Shown here: positions 1 to 7,379 of the stretch, one piece after another | Position numbering within the stretch: position 1 is the stretch's first letter | Layout of the letters: each line of letters opens with the position of its first letter | Assembly (NCBI GenBank): GCA_905207905.1 | Contig: CAJLNC010000002.1 | Location: 10,377-74,376, forward strand | Direction: 5' to 3' | Length of the DNA: 64,000 nucleotides | From: an uncultured Lachnospiraceae bacterium | Lineage (GTDB): Bacteria > Bacillota_A > Clostridia > Lachnospirales > Lachnospiraceae | Position numbers and translations under genes: made by a program | Notes under the pieces: model-generated | Told to the model about the DNA's origin: nothing | Database searches by the model: none | Seen by the model: the letters and a program-made list of their open reading frames with translations, nothing else

Positions 1-210
1 GAGGCTGCCAGCACTATTTTAAATCCAGCGGTGCGTGCCGTAAATGCAGTGACGGTTTCCCAGCTGGTAGGAGCTATTTCCGGCTATCTGTCTCTGGGAC
101 AGAGCCTGCTTCTGGTGTGGCCTCATCTTTTGGCTTTGGCAGCTCTGACGTTGGCGGCGTTTGCTATCTCGTACGTAAAATTTATGCGTCAGGAGATCAG
201 GGGAAATTAG
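1..210 (+). CDS. C-terminal fragment of an ABC-2 type transporter permease
   Basis: The reading frame is open from the first base and stops at TAG 208-210, leaving the last 69 residues of a protein whose start lies outside the window. The piece is strongly hydrophobic, with one clear membrane span (around LLLVWPHLLALAALTLAAFA) and a short basic tail ending in SYVKFMRQEIRGN. That tail is typical of the cytoplasmic end of ABC-2 family multidrug or polysaccharide export permeases. The partner ATPase, if any, would lie upstream. The assignment rests on this short tail only; another polytopic membrane protein is possible. Confidence 0.55.
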   Translation, partial: EAASTILNPAVRAVNAVTVSQLVGAISGYLSLGQSLLLVWPHLLALAALTLAAFAISYVKFMRQEIRGN

Positions 211-317
211 CAGGATATTTTAATGCCGGGTTGCTGCTGCCCTTTAGTGCATTCCGCCAGCAGGCTGGAGAGCCGGACGGGCTCCAGGACACAGCTGCAA
301 TCTCAAAGAAATAAGAC

Positions 318-346
318 TTTACACCCTATTACCCTTATGCTATGAT
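318..346 (+). promoter_or_regulatory. Sigma-A type promoter for the coiled-coil gene
   Basis: TTTACA (318-323) and TATGAT (341-346) are separated by 17 bases and lie just upstream of an AAAGGAGG ribosome site and the ATG at 369. Spacing and sequence fit a housekeeping promoter. Confidence 0.5.
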
Positions 347-368
347 ATCAGAAAAAGGAGGAAGCAGT

Positions 369-734
369 ATGACAGACAGCGAAAAGCTTGATTTACTTTT
401 ATCTGAAATGCAGGGCATGAAAGCAGAAATGCAGGGCATGAAAGCAGAAATGCAGGACATGAAAGCGGAAATGAAAGACCGGCTTTCTGTCGTCGAGGAT
501 AAGGTTTCCGCCCTTGAAAACAAGGTAGTAAATATCTCATTGCATATTGAAAATGTTACGGATAAAAATATCCAGCTGATAGCGGAAAACTTTATCGAGT
601 TGACCAAGAAACTCAATGCAGCAATTCCTGCAGCTGATAAGAACTTAGCTTATGAAATAAAGGTCAATTATTTGACGGAAAGGGTGCAGAAGCTGGAAGA
701 ACAGGTTGCAGAACTAATTTCCAAAACAGCATGA
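369..734 (+). CDS. Small coiled-coil protein with heptad repeats
   Basis: This 121-residue protein of unknown function is highly charged and lacks a signal peptide or membrane span. ATG 369 is chosen because AAAGGAGGAAGCAGT sits directly before it; an in-frame ATG at 342 would place the ribosome site inside the gene. Residues ~14-35 are near-perfect heptads (MQGMKAE, MQGMKAE, MQDMKAE) encoded by tandem 21-base repeats. Further coiled-coil segments follow (SVVEDKVSALENKV and a C-terminal LTERVQKLEEQVAEL). Similar short coiled-coil proteins with expandable heptads are common in Lachnospiraceae. It probably oligomerises in the cytoplasm; no partner is indicated by its neighbours. Confidence 0.75.
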   Translation: MTDSEKLDLLLSEMQGMKAEMQGMKAEMQDMKAEMKDRLSVVEDKVSALENKVVNISLHIENVTDKNIQLIAENFIELTKKLNAAIPAADKNLAYEIKVNYLTERVQKLEEQVAELISKTA

Positions 735-959
735 TGTTGCAGCCATTGTCTTAAAATCAAAAATGGTCAATCTGCAGAGCCGAAAAAGGCGTTAGAATAC
801 GGAGATGTTATGAGAATACTGGGGTTTTTCAAAATCATTCTCTGTGTATTGACAAAGGTTTGAAGGATACGTATTTAAAGTGGCAGCTTGAGATCACAGT
901 TAAATAATGAAAAAACAAAAAAATCTAAACATAGCAAGGTGAATTACGGCCAGGCTTTT
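735..959. other. Intergenic stretch without a recognisable gene
   Basis: No long frame is open on either strand. The best short frame starts at ATG 809 and encodes 17 mostly hydrophobic residues (MRILGFFKIILCVLTKV) without a good ribosome site, so it is not called. The stretch ends at the terminator that follows. Confidence 0.4.
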
Positions 960-1011
960 GGGAGTGTCAAAAATCATTTAACCAAATGATTTTGCGGCAC
1001 TCCCATTTTTA
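960..1011 (+). terminator. Rho-independent terminator
   Basis: GGGAGTG pairs with CACTCCC, and AAAATCATTT with AAATGATTTT, giving a long stem with an AACC loop, followed by ATTTTTAT. It probably ends the transcript of the coiled-coil gene. Confidence 0.75.
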
Positions 1012-1179
1012 TAGGCAATTCTTTTTTATTTAACCATGGGATTGTAAAAAACAGGAAATGCTTTTATAATGAATTTGATAAAAGAGCCGGATGATGTTAC
1101 CGGAATACCGGAACCTATTCGGACATGGGCAGACGGCTGCAAAAGAGGCGGCCGACAACTGCCGGAGAGGAAGGACAGG

Positions 1180-1368
1180 ATGAAAAAGAAACCCCATTCA
1201 AGCTGCGAGCTCTGTGCCAATTATGTATATGATGAGGATTACGAGGCGTATGTGTGCGATGTAAATCTGGATGAGGATGAGATGGTGCGATTTTTGTCAG
1301 ACAGTTATTATGACTGTCCTTATTACCGCAATGGTGATGAGTATGCGGTAGTGAGAAAGCAGATGTAG
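1180..1368 (+). CDS. Small Cys-rich conserved protein (DUF6472-like)
   Basis: This is a 62-residue acidic protein starting at ATG 1180, preceded by GGAGAGGAAGGAC. An upstream extension of the frame exists but lacks a ribosome site. Cysteines occur as CELC near the N-terminus, CDV in the middle and CPYY near the C-terminus, a spacing that could bind a metal. The pattern C-x2-CANYVYDEDY...NLDEDEM...CPYYRxGDEY matches a family found in many Lachnospiraceae (DUF6472 as I recall it). The function is unknown. It sits nine bases before the nicotinamidase-like gene and is probably co-transcribed with it. Confidence 0.75.
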   Translation: MKKKPHSSCELCANYVYDEDYEAYVCDVNLDEDEMVRFLSDSYYDCPYYRNGDEYAVVRKQM

Positions 1369-1377
1369 GAGGAGAAT

Positions 1378-1899
1378 ATGAAAAAAATATTAGTTGTTAT
1401 TGATATGCAGAATGATTTTGTAGACGGGGCGCTGGGAACGCCGGAGGCGGCAGGCATTGTGGATGCGGTGGTGAAAAAGATCCGTTCTTATGAAGGAGAA
1501 ACTGTCTACGCCACCAGAGATACGCATCAAAGAGATTATCTCAACACCCAGGAGGGGAAGAATCTTCCAGTGGAGCACTGCATTGAGGGAACCAAGGGCT
1601 GGGAGCTGAATGATCGAGTGGCAGAGGCACTAAAGGATGGGAAGGTGATTGACAAGCCCACTTTCGGTTCTGTGAATCTGGTACATGAGCTGTCCCAGAT
1701 TGGCGCCAGAGAGGAAGTAGAGATCGAGCTGGTTGGACTTTGTACCGATATCTGTGTAGTGTCCAACGCGCTGCTGTTAAAGGCAGCTATGCCGGAGGTG
1801 AAGATTTCTGTGGATGCGTCCTGCTGTGCAGGAGTCACTCCGGAGAGCCATAATGCAGCTTTGAAGACTATGGAAATGTGCCAGATCCAGGTGCATTGA
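1378..1899 (+). CDS. Isochorismatase-family cysteine hydrolase, probable nicotinamidase
   Basis: This 173-residue cytoplasmic protein belongs to the isochorismatase/nicotinamidase fold. The expected triad is visible: D9 in VIDMQNDFVDG, K93 in DKPTFGS and C126 in GLCTDICVVSN. The TRDTH segment (47-51) corresponds to the metal-binding region of nicotinamidases. Nicotinamidase converts nicotinamide to nicotinate for NAD salvage. Length and motif order fit PncA, but other amidohydrolases of the family cannot be excluded, so the substrate is inferred. AGGAGG lies before ATG 1378. A putative kinase-fold gene starts 13 bases after the stop. Confidence 0.8.
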   Translation: MKKILVVIDMQNDFVDGALGTPEAAGIVDAVVKKIRSYEGETVYATRDTHQRDYLNTQEGKNLPVEHCIEGTKGWELNDRVAEALKDGKVIDKPTFGSVNLVHELSQIGAREEVEIELVGLCTDICVVSNALLLKAAMPEVKISVDASCCAGVTPESHNAALKTMEMCQIQVH

Positions 1900-1912
1900 C
1901 GGGGAAGGATAG

Positions 1913-2761
1913 ATGAAAGAGAAAAGGAGAGCACAGGTGCAGCAGCAGACAGAGCAGCAGTCTCAAAATCAGGGCCGGTCCAAAGCGCGGCTTTCAAATC
2001 AGCAACCGACACAAGACGAAGCCCATGGGGAAACAGGAAAGCAGATGCAGCAGGCCAAAATCAAGGCAGCTGTATTGGCAGATGCATTGCCCTACCTGCG
2101 TGACTTTAATCAGAAGATCATGGTGATCGGCTATTTTTGCAGCAATTTTTTAAGCGGGCAGCAGGAGCAAATGGTGATGCAGGACATTGCACTGCTTAAA
2201 AGTGTGGGGATGAAGCCAGTCATTGTGCATGATTCCAGAATTGGAGCGGATAAGTTCCGGGAAAATAAGCGTTTTGCCAAGCTGGTGGAGCTTTGCGGTG
2301 TAAAGGCAGTAGGGATCTGTGGTACAGATGAGGAGACTATCCGGATGACCCTGGAGCATGGATATATCCCTGTGATCACTCCAAACGATATTGATACGGA
2401 GATGCTTAACCTGGATCCGGGAGATACGGCAAGGGAGATTGCGCTGATGCTTCAGGCGGAAAAACTGATCTATTTAAGCAAATATCCCGGGATTACCTGG
2501 TCAGAAGGAGAACAAAAGGTTCTTTCTATGACGGTTTCAGAGTTAAAATGGTATCTTAAGGAGCAGCAGCTTACTCCTGATTTTTCCAGGAAAATCAGCA
2601 ATATTCTTCTGGCCCTGGAGGGAGGCGTGCGAAGAGCCCACCTGATTGATGGGAAGATGGAGCATGGCCTTTTGCTGGAACTTTTCAGCGTGTTGGGCGT
2701 TGGAACGGTGATCATGGGAGATGACCGGGAATTATACCAGCATGAAAAGGGAAGAAGATGA
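1913..2761 (+). CDS. Divergent acetylglutamate-kinase-like (ArgB-fold) protein
   Basis: This 282-residue protein has a Gln-rich, low-complexity N-terminus (~1-45) followed by a region that aligns with acetylglutamate kinase: KAAVLADALPYLRDFNQKIMVI, VMQDIALLKSVGMKPVIVHD, GYIPVITPNDID, and a C-terminal GGVRRAHLIDGKMEHGLLLELF. The ArgB phosphate-binding segment, normally IKYGG, reads IGYFCS here, and the VHGGG motif reads VHDSR. Substrate and ATP sites therefore look damaged. It may have become a regulator or be inactive. No other arginine gene is nearby. The start could instead be ATG 2045, which removes the odd N-terminus and also has a GGAAAG box. Confidence 0.7.
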   Translation: MKEKRRAQVQQQTEQQSQNQGRSKARLSNQQPTQDEAHGETGKQMQQAKIKAAVLADALPYLRDFNQKIMVIGYFCSNFLSGQQEQMVMQDIALLKSVGMKPVIVHDSRIGADKFRENKRFAKLVELCGVKAVGICGTDEETIRMTLEHGYIPVITPNDIDTEMLNLDPGDTAREIALMLQAEKLIYLSKYPGITWSEGEQKVLSMTVSELKWYLKEQQLTPDFSRKISNILLALEGGVRRAHLIDGKMEHGLLLELFSVLGVGTVIMGDDRELYQHEKGRR

Positions 2762-2936
2762 AGCGTTTTAAGTATTCAGGTGAAGGCGCAGGAAATGAAA
2801 TGCTTCAGGAACCTGGGCGAAAGGATTAGAAGATAGAATCACAAGACAAAACGCTTCAGAATGGATACAAAAAAATAGAACCTGTGTGTATCAACAGCAG
2901 GAAAGAATAAATAGGAAACAGCGGAGGAAGCCATTT

Positions 2937-3557
2937 ATGGACAGTATTATCATAGGAATTGCGGGGGGAACCGGATCAGGAAAGTCTACCTTTACCAATC
3001 GTTTAAAGAAAGAGTTTGGAGAAAATGTGGCAGTAGTTTATCATGATAACTATTACCGCAGACAGGATGAGATTCCCTTTGAAGAGCGGAAAAAGGTAAA
3101 TTATGACCATCCGGATTCTCTGGAAACAAATCTTTTGGTGGAGCATTTAAAGCTGCTGAAAGCTGGGCAGGCGGTGGACTGTCCGGTTTATGATTACAGT
3201 AAGCATAACCGCTCTGACAAGATTCAGCATATTGAACCCAGGAAGGTCATTTTGGTGGAAGGAATTCTGCTGCTGGAGGATCCCAGAGTTCGGGAGCTGA
3301 TCGATATTAAGATTTTTGTGGAGGCAGATGCGGATGAGAGGATTATTCGCCGAATCGTCCGTGATGTGAAGGAACGGGGGAGGGATCTGGACAACATTGT
3401 GACTCAGTATCTTACCACGGTAAAGCCTATGCATTACTTATATGTGGAACCCACCAAGGGAATGGCGGATATCATTATCAACAGCGGGATGAATGATGTA
3501 GCCTTTGACATTGTGAGATCTAAGATCAGGCTGCTGCTGAAACCGGAGAATGCGTAG
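2937..3557 (+). CDS. udk: Uridine kinase
   Basis: This 206-residue kinase phosphorylates uridine or cytidine to UMP or CMP in pyrimidine salvage, in the cytoplasm. A P-loop GGTGSGKST lies at residues ~9-17, followed by the family motifs YHDNYYR, NYDHPDSLE, CPVYDYSKHNR and the EGILLLEDPRVREL/IFVEADADER/RDVKERGR lid region. ATG 2937 is preceded by GCGGAGGAAGCC; an in-frame upstream codon lacks a ribosome site. Length agrees with bacterial Udk. A dead LacI regulator follows immediately. Confidence 0.93.
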   Translation: MDSIIIGIAGGTGSGKSTFTNRLKKEFGENVAVVYHDNYYRRQDEIPFEERKKVNYDHPDSLETNLLVEHLKLLKAGQAVDCPVYDYSKHNRSDKIQHIEPRKVILVEGILLLEDPRVRELIDIKIFVEADADERIIRRIVRDVKERGRDLDNIVTQYLTTVKPMHYLYVEPTKGMADIIINSGMNDVAFDIVRSKIRLLLKPENA

Positions 3558-3569
3558 GAGGAATGCGCT

Positions 3570-3973
3570 TTGAATCAGAAGGAAATTGCCAGACTTGCAG
3601 GAGTATCTGTAGCCACTGTTTCCGAGTAATTAATAATGACAAGAATGTATCTGATGGGACACGATGAAAGGTGGAAAATATACTCAAGCAACAATCTTAT
3701 GTTACTAATGTTAATGCTAGAAATTTACGAACAGCACGAACGCAAATGATTGGTGCATTTAAAGCTATTAAAGATATGCATTTAGATATTCCTGGTGATA
3801 TTTCACTAATTGGGTTTGAAGACTTTTCTTTGGCTGATTATTTATCGCCAGGGATTACCTTGCTTCAGCATCCAGCGTATGAAATGGGAGAGATCTCTGC
3901 AAAAACGTTATTCGAAAGATTAGAGCATACCTGTGGTGGAGCCGCATTTTTCTGGATTAACAAAGGCATATGA
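3570..3973 (+). pseudogene. Decayed LacI-family regulator
   Basis: GGAGGAATGCGC precedes TTG 3570, which opens a LacI helix-turn-helix: NQKEIARLAGVSVATVS. The frame then breaks at GAGTAA. Restoring one C (TCCCGAGTAATTAAT) gives the expected SRVINN hinge motif, so a single-base deletion near 3626 is likely. The shifted frame reads INNDKNVSDGTR, then TGA at 3665, then KVENILKQQSYVTNVNARNLR. It jumps directly to the C-terminal effector-domain segment (MIGAFKAIKDMHLDIPGDISLIGFEDFSLADYLSPGITLLQHP), so most of the ligand-binding core is missing. At least three lesions make this non-functional. Its target operon is not evident. Confidence 0.85.
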
Positions 3974-3989
3974 AAGCTATGAATTTTGG

Positions 3990-3995
3990 TATAAT
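3990..3995 (+). promoter_or_regulatory. Extended -10 promoter for selD
   Basis: TATAAT at 3990-3995 is preceded by TGG, giving an extended -10 (TGGTATAAT), 34 bases before the selD ATG. No good -35 is seen at the proper spacing. The site lies just past the end of the LacI pseudogene. Confidence 0.5.
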
Positions 3996-4028
3996 GGAAT
4001 CATCATTTTGAAAAGAGGCGAAGGTACA

Positions 4029-5054
4029 ATGGAAGAAAAAATTGTATTTTGTAGGGGAGGCGGCTGTACGGCCAAGCTGGGGGCAGGGGTGTTAAGCCGG
4101 GTGCTGGAGTGTCTGCCCAAAGGGCTGAAGGATGAGCGCCTTCTTATTGGTTTTGACAGCAAGGATGATGCGGCTGTATATCAGGTGGCAGAGAATCTGG
4201 CTATTGTGCAGACGTTGGATTTTTTTCCGCCAATGGTGGAGGATCCGTATACCTTTGGAAAAATTGCGGCTGCCAATGCCCTCAGCGATATTTATGCCAT
4301 GGGGGGAGAGGTAAAGACTGCTTTGAATATTGTTTGTTTCCCGGAAACGATGGATTTGAACATACTTGGGGAGATTATGCGGGGCGGTTCGGAAAAGGTG
4401 ATTGAGGCCGGAGGGACTCTGGCCGGAGGCCACTCCATTGCAGATAGCGATGTAAAATATGGTTTGTCGGTAATGGGAACGGTAGATCCGAAAAAAATCT
4501 ATCCCAATAATCAGGGACGCCCGGGAGATGTACTGGTTTTAACTAAGGCATTGGGCGTTGGCATTCTCTGTACGGCGAACCGGGTGGGAGAGGCTTCCCA
4601 AGAAGCCATGGAGGCTGCCATTGCTTCCATGACTACTTTAAACAGAAAAGCTTCTGAAGCCTGCAGAGCGTATGAGATCCATGCCTGTACAGATGTTACG
4701 GGATTTGGATTTTTAGGACATCTTCATGAGATGATGGATGGGAAATTATCCTGTCGGATTCAGGCAAAGCAGGTTCCTGTTTTTGAGGAAGCACTGGTTC
4801 ATGCCGATGAATTCCTGCTTACGGCGGCTGGTCAGAAAAACAGGAATCATGTGGAGGCGTATGTGGATTTCCAGGGGATTTCTTTTGCTATGGAGGAGGT
4901 GCTTTTTGATCCGCAGACTTCCGGTGGGCTTCTGATTGCCCTGCCTGGAAAGGAAGGACAGCAGCTGCTGGCAGATCTGAAGGCGTTGGGACTTCCGGCA
5001 AATATTGTGGGAGAGATCTTGGAGAGACAGGAAAGGGAGATCACAGTGTGCTGA
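4029..5054 (+). CDS. selD: Selenophosphate synthase (selenide, water dikinase)
   Basis: SelD makes selenophosphate from selenide and ATP, the selenium donor for selenocysteine, seleno-tRNA and selenium cofactors. The 341-residue protein shows the Gly-rich N-terminus with catalytic Cys13 and Lys16 ([11 protein letters not shown]). The codon at position 13 is TGT, so this is a Cys and not a selenocysteine form. Further motifs are [35 protein letters not shown] and [15 protein letters not shown] 4029 is chosen because homology begins there; an upstream extension in the same frame overlaps the LacI remnant. It leads a selenium cluster with yedF, a cysteine-desulfurase-like gene and a DUF3343 gene. 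selA, selB and ybbB/selU are not in view. Confidence 0.93.
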   Translation: MEEKIVFCRGGGCTAKLGAGVLSRVLECLPKGLKDERLLIGFDSKDDAAVYQVAENLAIVQTLDFFPPMVEDPYTFGKIAAANALSDIYAMGGEVKTALNIVCFPETMDLNILGEIMRGGSEKVIEAGGTLAGGHSIADSDVKYGLSVMGTVDPKKIYPNNQGRPGDVLVLTKALGVGILCTANRVGEASQEAMEAAIASMTTLNRKASEACRAYEIHACTDVTGFGFLGHLHEMMDGKLSCRIQAKQVPVFEEALVHADEFLLTAAGQKNRNHVEAYVDFQGISFAMEEVLFDPQTSGGLLIALPGKEGQQLLADLKALGLPANIVGEILERQEREITVC

Positions 5055-5163
5055 TCCTTTAGAAAAAAGAGCAAAACAGCAATAGCGTTATATGGGGGCG
5101 GTCAGTAAACAAAATAGAGAATGCGAACAGATAACAAATAGCAGATGACAGGAGGATGACAGT

Positions 5164-5781
5164 ATGATTCAAGTAAATGCAATGGGAGATACCTGTCCCA
5201 TCCCGGTAGTAAAAACGAAGAATGCCATTAAAACGTTAAATGGTGCAGGCGTGGTAGAGACGCTGGTAGACAATGAGATCGCCGTTCAGAATCTTGCCAA
5301 GATGGCGAAGCAGAAGGGATATCAGGTGAAGTCTGAAAAGATGGGAGAGCAGCAGTACAAGGTGATTATGACCATCGGGGAGGCGTCAGAAGAGACAGAG
5401 AAGTCTTCCGCAGAGGAACCGGAAGTCTGTCTGCCGGATGGACGGAGAGATACGGTGATTGTGATTTCTTCCTCTAAGATGGGGGAAGGAAACGATGAGC
5501 TGGGAACGGTGCTGATGAACGGTTTTCTCTATGCCATCGGACAGCAGGATACTCTGCCCAAAACCATGCTGTTTTACAATGGAGGGGCAACTCTGACCTG
5601 TGAAGATTCTCCGGCTCTGGAGGATTTAAAATCTCTGGAAGCCCAGGGGGTGGAGATCCTTACCTGCGGCACCTGCCTGAACTATTATGGACTGTCGGAT
5701 AAACTGAAGGTGGGAGAAGTGACCAATATGTATGTGATTGCAGAGAAGATGACCCAGGCCTCCCGCCTTGTAAAGCCATGA
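5164..5781 (+). CDS. yedF: YedF-type selenium metabolism protein (TusA + DsrE-like domains)
   Basis: This 205-residue protein has two parts. Residues 1-75 are a TusA/SirA-like sulfur-carrier domain with the CPIP motif (Cys11). After a short acidic linker, residues ~95-205 are a DsrE-like domain with GEGNDELGTVLMNGF and a CGTCLNYYGL segment holding two cysteines. This architecture is the selenium-associated YedF family, which co-occurs with selD. It probably handles selenium or persulfide transfer to or from SelD; the exact chemistry is not settled. AGGAGG precedes ATG 5164. Its stop overlaps the next start (ATGA), indicating translational coupling. Confidence 0.9.
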   Translation: MIQVNAMGDTCPIPVVKTKNAIKTLNGAGVVETLVDNEIAVQNLAKMAKQKGYQVKSEKMGEQQYKVIMTIGEASEETEKSSAEEPEVCLPDGRRDTVIVISSSKMGEGNDELGTVLMNGFLYAIGQQDTLPKTMLFYNGGATLTCEDSPALEDLKSLEAQGVEILTCGTCLNYYGLSDKLKVGEVTNMYVIAEKMTQASRLVKP

Positions 5782-6944
5782 GGGAGCCGATGATTTACCT
5801 GGACAATGCAGCCACCACCTTTCAGAAGCCGGAGACCGTCAGGCGGGCGGTTTGGGATGCCTTTTCTTATATCGGCAATGCAGGCAGAGGCGTTCACGGA
5901 GCAACCTTAGAGGCGGCCCGGACTATTTACGGAACCAGGGAGCTTCTGGCCAGGCTGTTTCATGTGAAAGATCCTTCCCGTATTGCGTTTACCTGCAATG
6001 CCACAGAGAGCCTGAATACGGCTATTTCCGGTCTGTTTCATAAGGGGGATCATGTAATTACCACGGTGTGCGAACACAACTCTGTGCTGCGCCCTTTATA
6101 CCGTAAGGAGGCTCAGGGGATGGAACTTACGATTGTCCCCACTGTCTTTGCAGAACCAGAAGAAAGAATAGCCGGCTTTTTGGACTATGAGTTTCTGGAA
6201 CAGTCCTGGAGACCCAATACAAAAGCTATTGTAATCACCCATGCCTCTAATCTTACAGGAAATGTGACGGATCTTAAGCGGGTGAGCGCTTTTGCAAAGG
6301 ACAAAGGACTGCTATTGGTGGTGGATGCCTCCCAGACTGCGGGAGCCTGGCCCATTGATATGGAAGAGCTTGGCATCGATGTGCTTTGTTTTACCGGTCA
6401 TAAAGGGCTTTTGGGTCCCCAGGGGACCGGTGGAATCTATGTGAGGGAAGGTGTTTTGCCTACTGCCTTAAAGGTGGGGGGAAGCGGAGTCCACAGTTAT
6501 GATAAAAAACATCCGGATCAAATGCCGACAGCCCTGGAGGCAGGCACGTTAAATGGACATGGGATTGCAGGCCTTCATGCAGCGGTGACGTATCTTCTGG
6601 AGACAGGGGTTTCCAGTATCCGCAGGAGGGAACAGGAGCTTTTGCATTATTTTGTGGAGGAAGTCTCAAAAATACAGGGAGTCACCTTGTATGGGGATCC
6701 AAAGCTTTCCAGGAGAACTGCTATTGCGTCTGTCAATATCAGGGATTTGGATTCTGGCGCAGTCAGCGACTGGCTGTGGGAGGAGAAGCAGATTGCCACC
6801 AGAGCAGGCGCTCACTGCGCCCCACTAATGCATCAGGCCCTTGGTACTGTGGAGCAGGGAGCAGTGCGTTTTAGTTTTTCTCATTATAATACCATGGAGG
6901 AAGTGGAGACAGCTATCCGGGCTATTCGGGAGCTGGCAGAATAG
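5778..6944 (+). CDS. Cysteine desulfurase-family aminotransferase class V protein
   Basis: This 388-residue PLP enzyme resembles the cysteine-desulfurase family that accompanies yedF and DUF3343 genes. It begins MIYLDNAATTFQKPETV. CEHNS carries the ring-stacking His100, VVDASQTAG carries Asp183, and FTGHKGLLGPQGTGG carries the PLP lysine Lys209. The segment RAGAHCAPLMHQALGT near residue ~345 carries the probable catalytic cysteine. It would release sulfur or selenium from cysteine or selenocysteine and pass it to partner proteins. ATG 5778 overlaps the yedF stop; ATG 5790 is an alternative. Context argues for a selenium role rather than general Fe-S assembly, since no IscU-like scaffold lies nearby. 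Confidence 0.88.
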   Translation: MREPMIYLDNAATTFQKPETVRRAVWDAFSYIGNAGRGVHGATLEAARTIYGTRELLARLFHVKDPSRIAFTCNATESLNTAISGLFHKGDHVITTVCEHNSVLRPLYRKEAQGMELTIVPTVFAEPEERIAGFLDYEFLEQSWRPNTKAIVITHASNLTGNVTDLKRVSAFAKDKGLLLVVDASQTAGAWPIDMEELGIDVLCFTGHKGLLGPQGTGGIYVREGVLPTALKVGGSGVHSYDKKHPDQMPTALEAGTLNGHGIAGLHAAVTYLLETGVSSIRRREQELLHYFVEEVSKIQGVTLYGDPKLSRRTAIASVNIRDLDSGAVSDWLWEEKQIATRAGAHCAPLMHQALGTVEQGAVRFSFSHYNTMEEVETAIRAIRELAE

Positions 6945-6953
6945 GAAGGGACA

Positions 6954-7190
6954 ATGCGAGAGAAAAGACAACAGCTGGTGATCACCTTTGCCACCACTAC
7001 AGGGGCGATGGCTATGGAAAAATTCTGCATGGAGCAGAAGATCGCAGGGAGGCTGATACCGGTACCCCGGGAGATCAGAGCAGGCTGCGGGCTGGCCTGG
7101 AAAACAGAGCCGAAGCTCCGGGAAAGTATGGTGGAAACGCTTCGAGATCACGGACTTACATGGGAAGAAATGTATGTACTGGAGCTGTAG
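6954..7190 (+). CDS. DUF3343 small protein of the selenium cluster
   Basis: This 78-residue protein matches the DUF3343 family of putative sulfur or selenium carriers: VITFATTTGAMAMEKFC at the start and the signature PVPREIRAGCGLAWK in the middle, with a likely reactive Cys in AGCGLAW. It lies nine bases after the cysteine-desulfurase-like gene and is the last recognised member of the selD-yedF unit. The family is repeatedly found beside selD/yedF in selenium-using anaerobes. No enzymatic activity has been assigned. Confidence 0.82.
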   Translation: MREKRQQLVITFATTTGAMAMEKFCMEQKIAGRLIPVPREIRAGCGLAWKTEPKLRESMVETLRDHGLTWEEMYVLEL

Positions 7191-7341
7191 CGGATGGAGC
7201 CTGTCTACATGGAATATAACAGAAAATGCAAAGGATCTTTCCGGGAGAAAAAGTGTAAGCCTTCGTACATGGAAACGGGGGTTTCCTAAAAAGCGGGACA
7301 CTTTTACCGGAGATTCTGTAAAAAAGAATCATTTTTTCGAT

Positions 7342-7373
7342 GCCCGCATATTTTATAAAAAAGATATGCGGGT
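7342..7373 (+). promoter_or_regulatory. Stem-loop directly upstream of the amidase start
   Basis: CCCGCATAT (7343-7351) pairs with ATATGCGGG (7364-7372), leaving a 12-base loop. The right arm contains GCGGG, the only ribosome-site-like sequence before ATG 7380. No T-run follows, so it does not look like a terminator. It could hide the ribosome site. Confidence 0.45.
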
Positions 7374-7379
7374 ATTAGT

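Noticed and set aside
378..480. CRISPR-like short tandem repeats
   Set aside because: The repeats are contiguous 21-base coding heptads without spacers.
2758..2829. Short frame (MKRFKYSGEG...) after the ArgB-like gene
   Set aside because: It has only 23 residues, no ribosome site of its own and no recognisable similarity.
4029..4080. Possible selenocysteine form of SelD
   Set aside because: The catalytic codon is TGT (Cys13) and no in-frame TGA is present.
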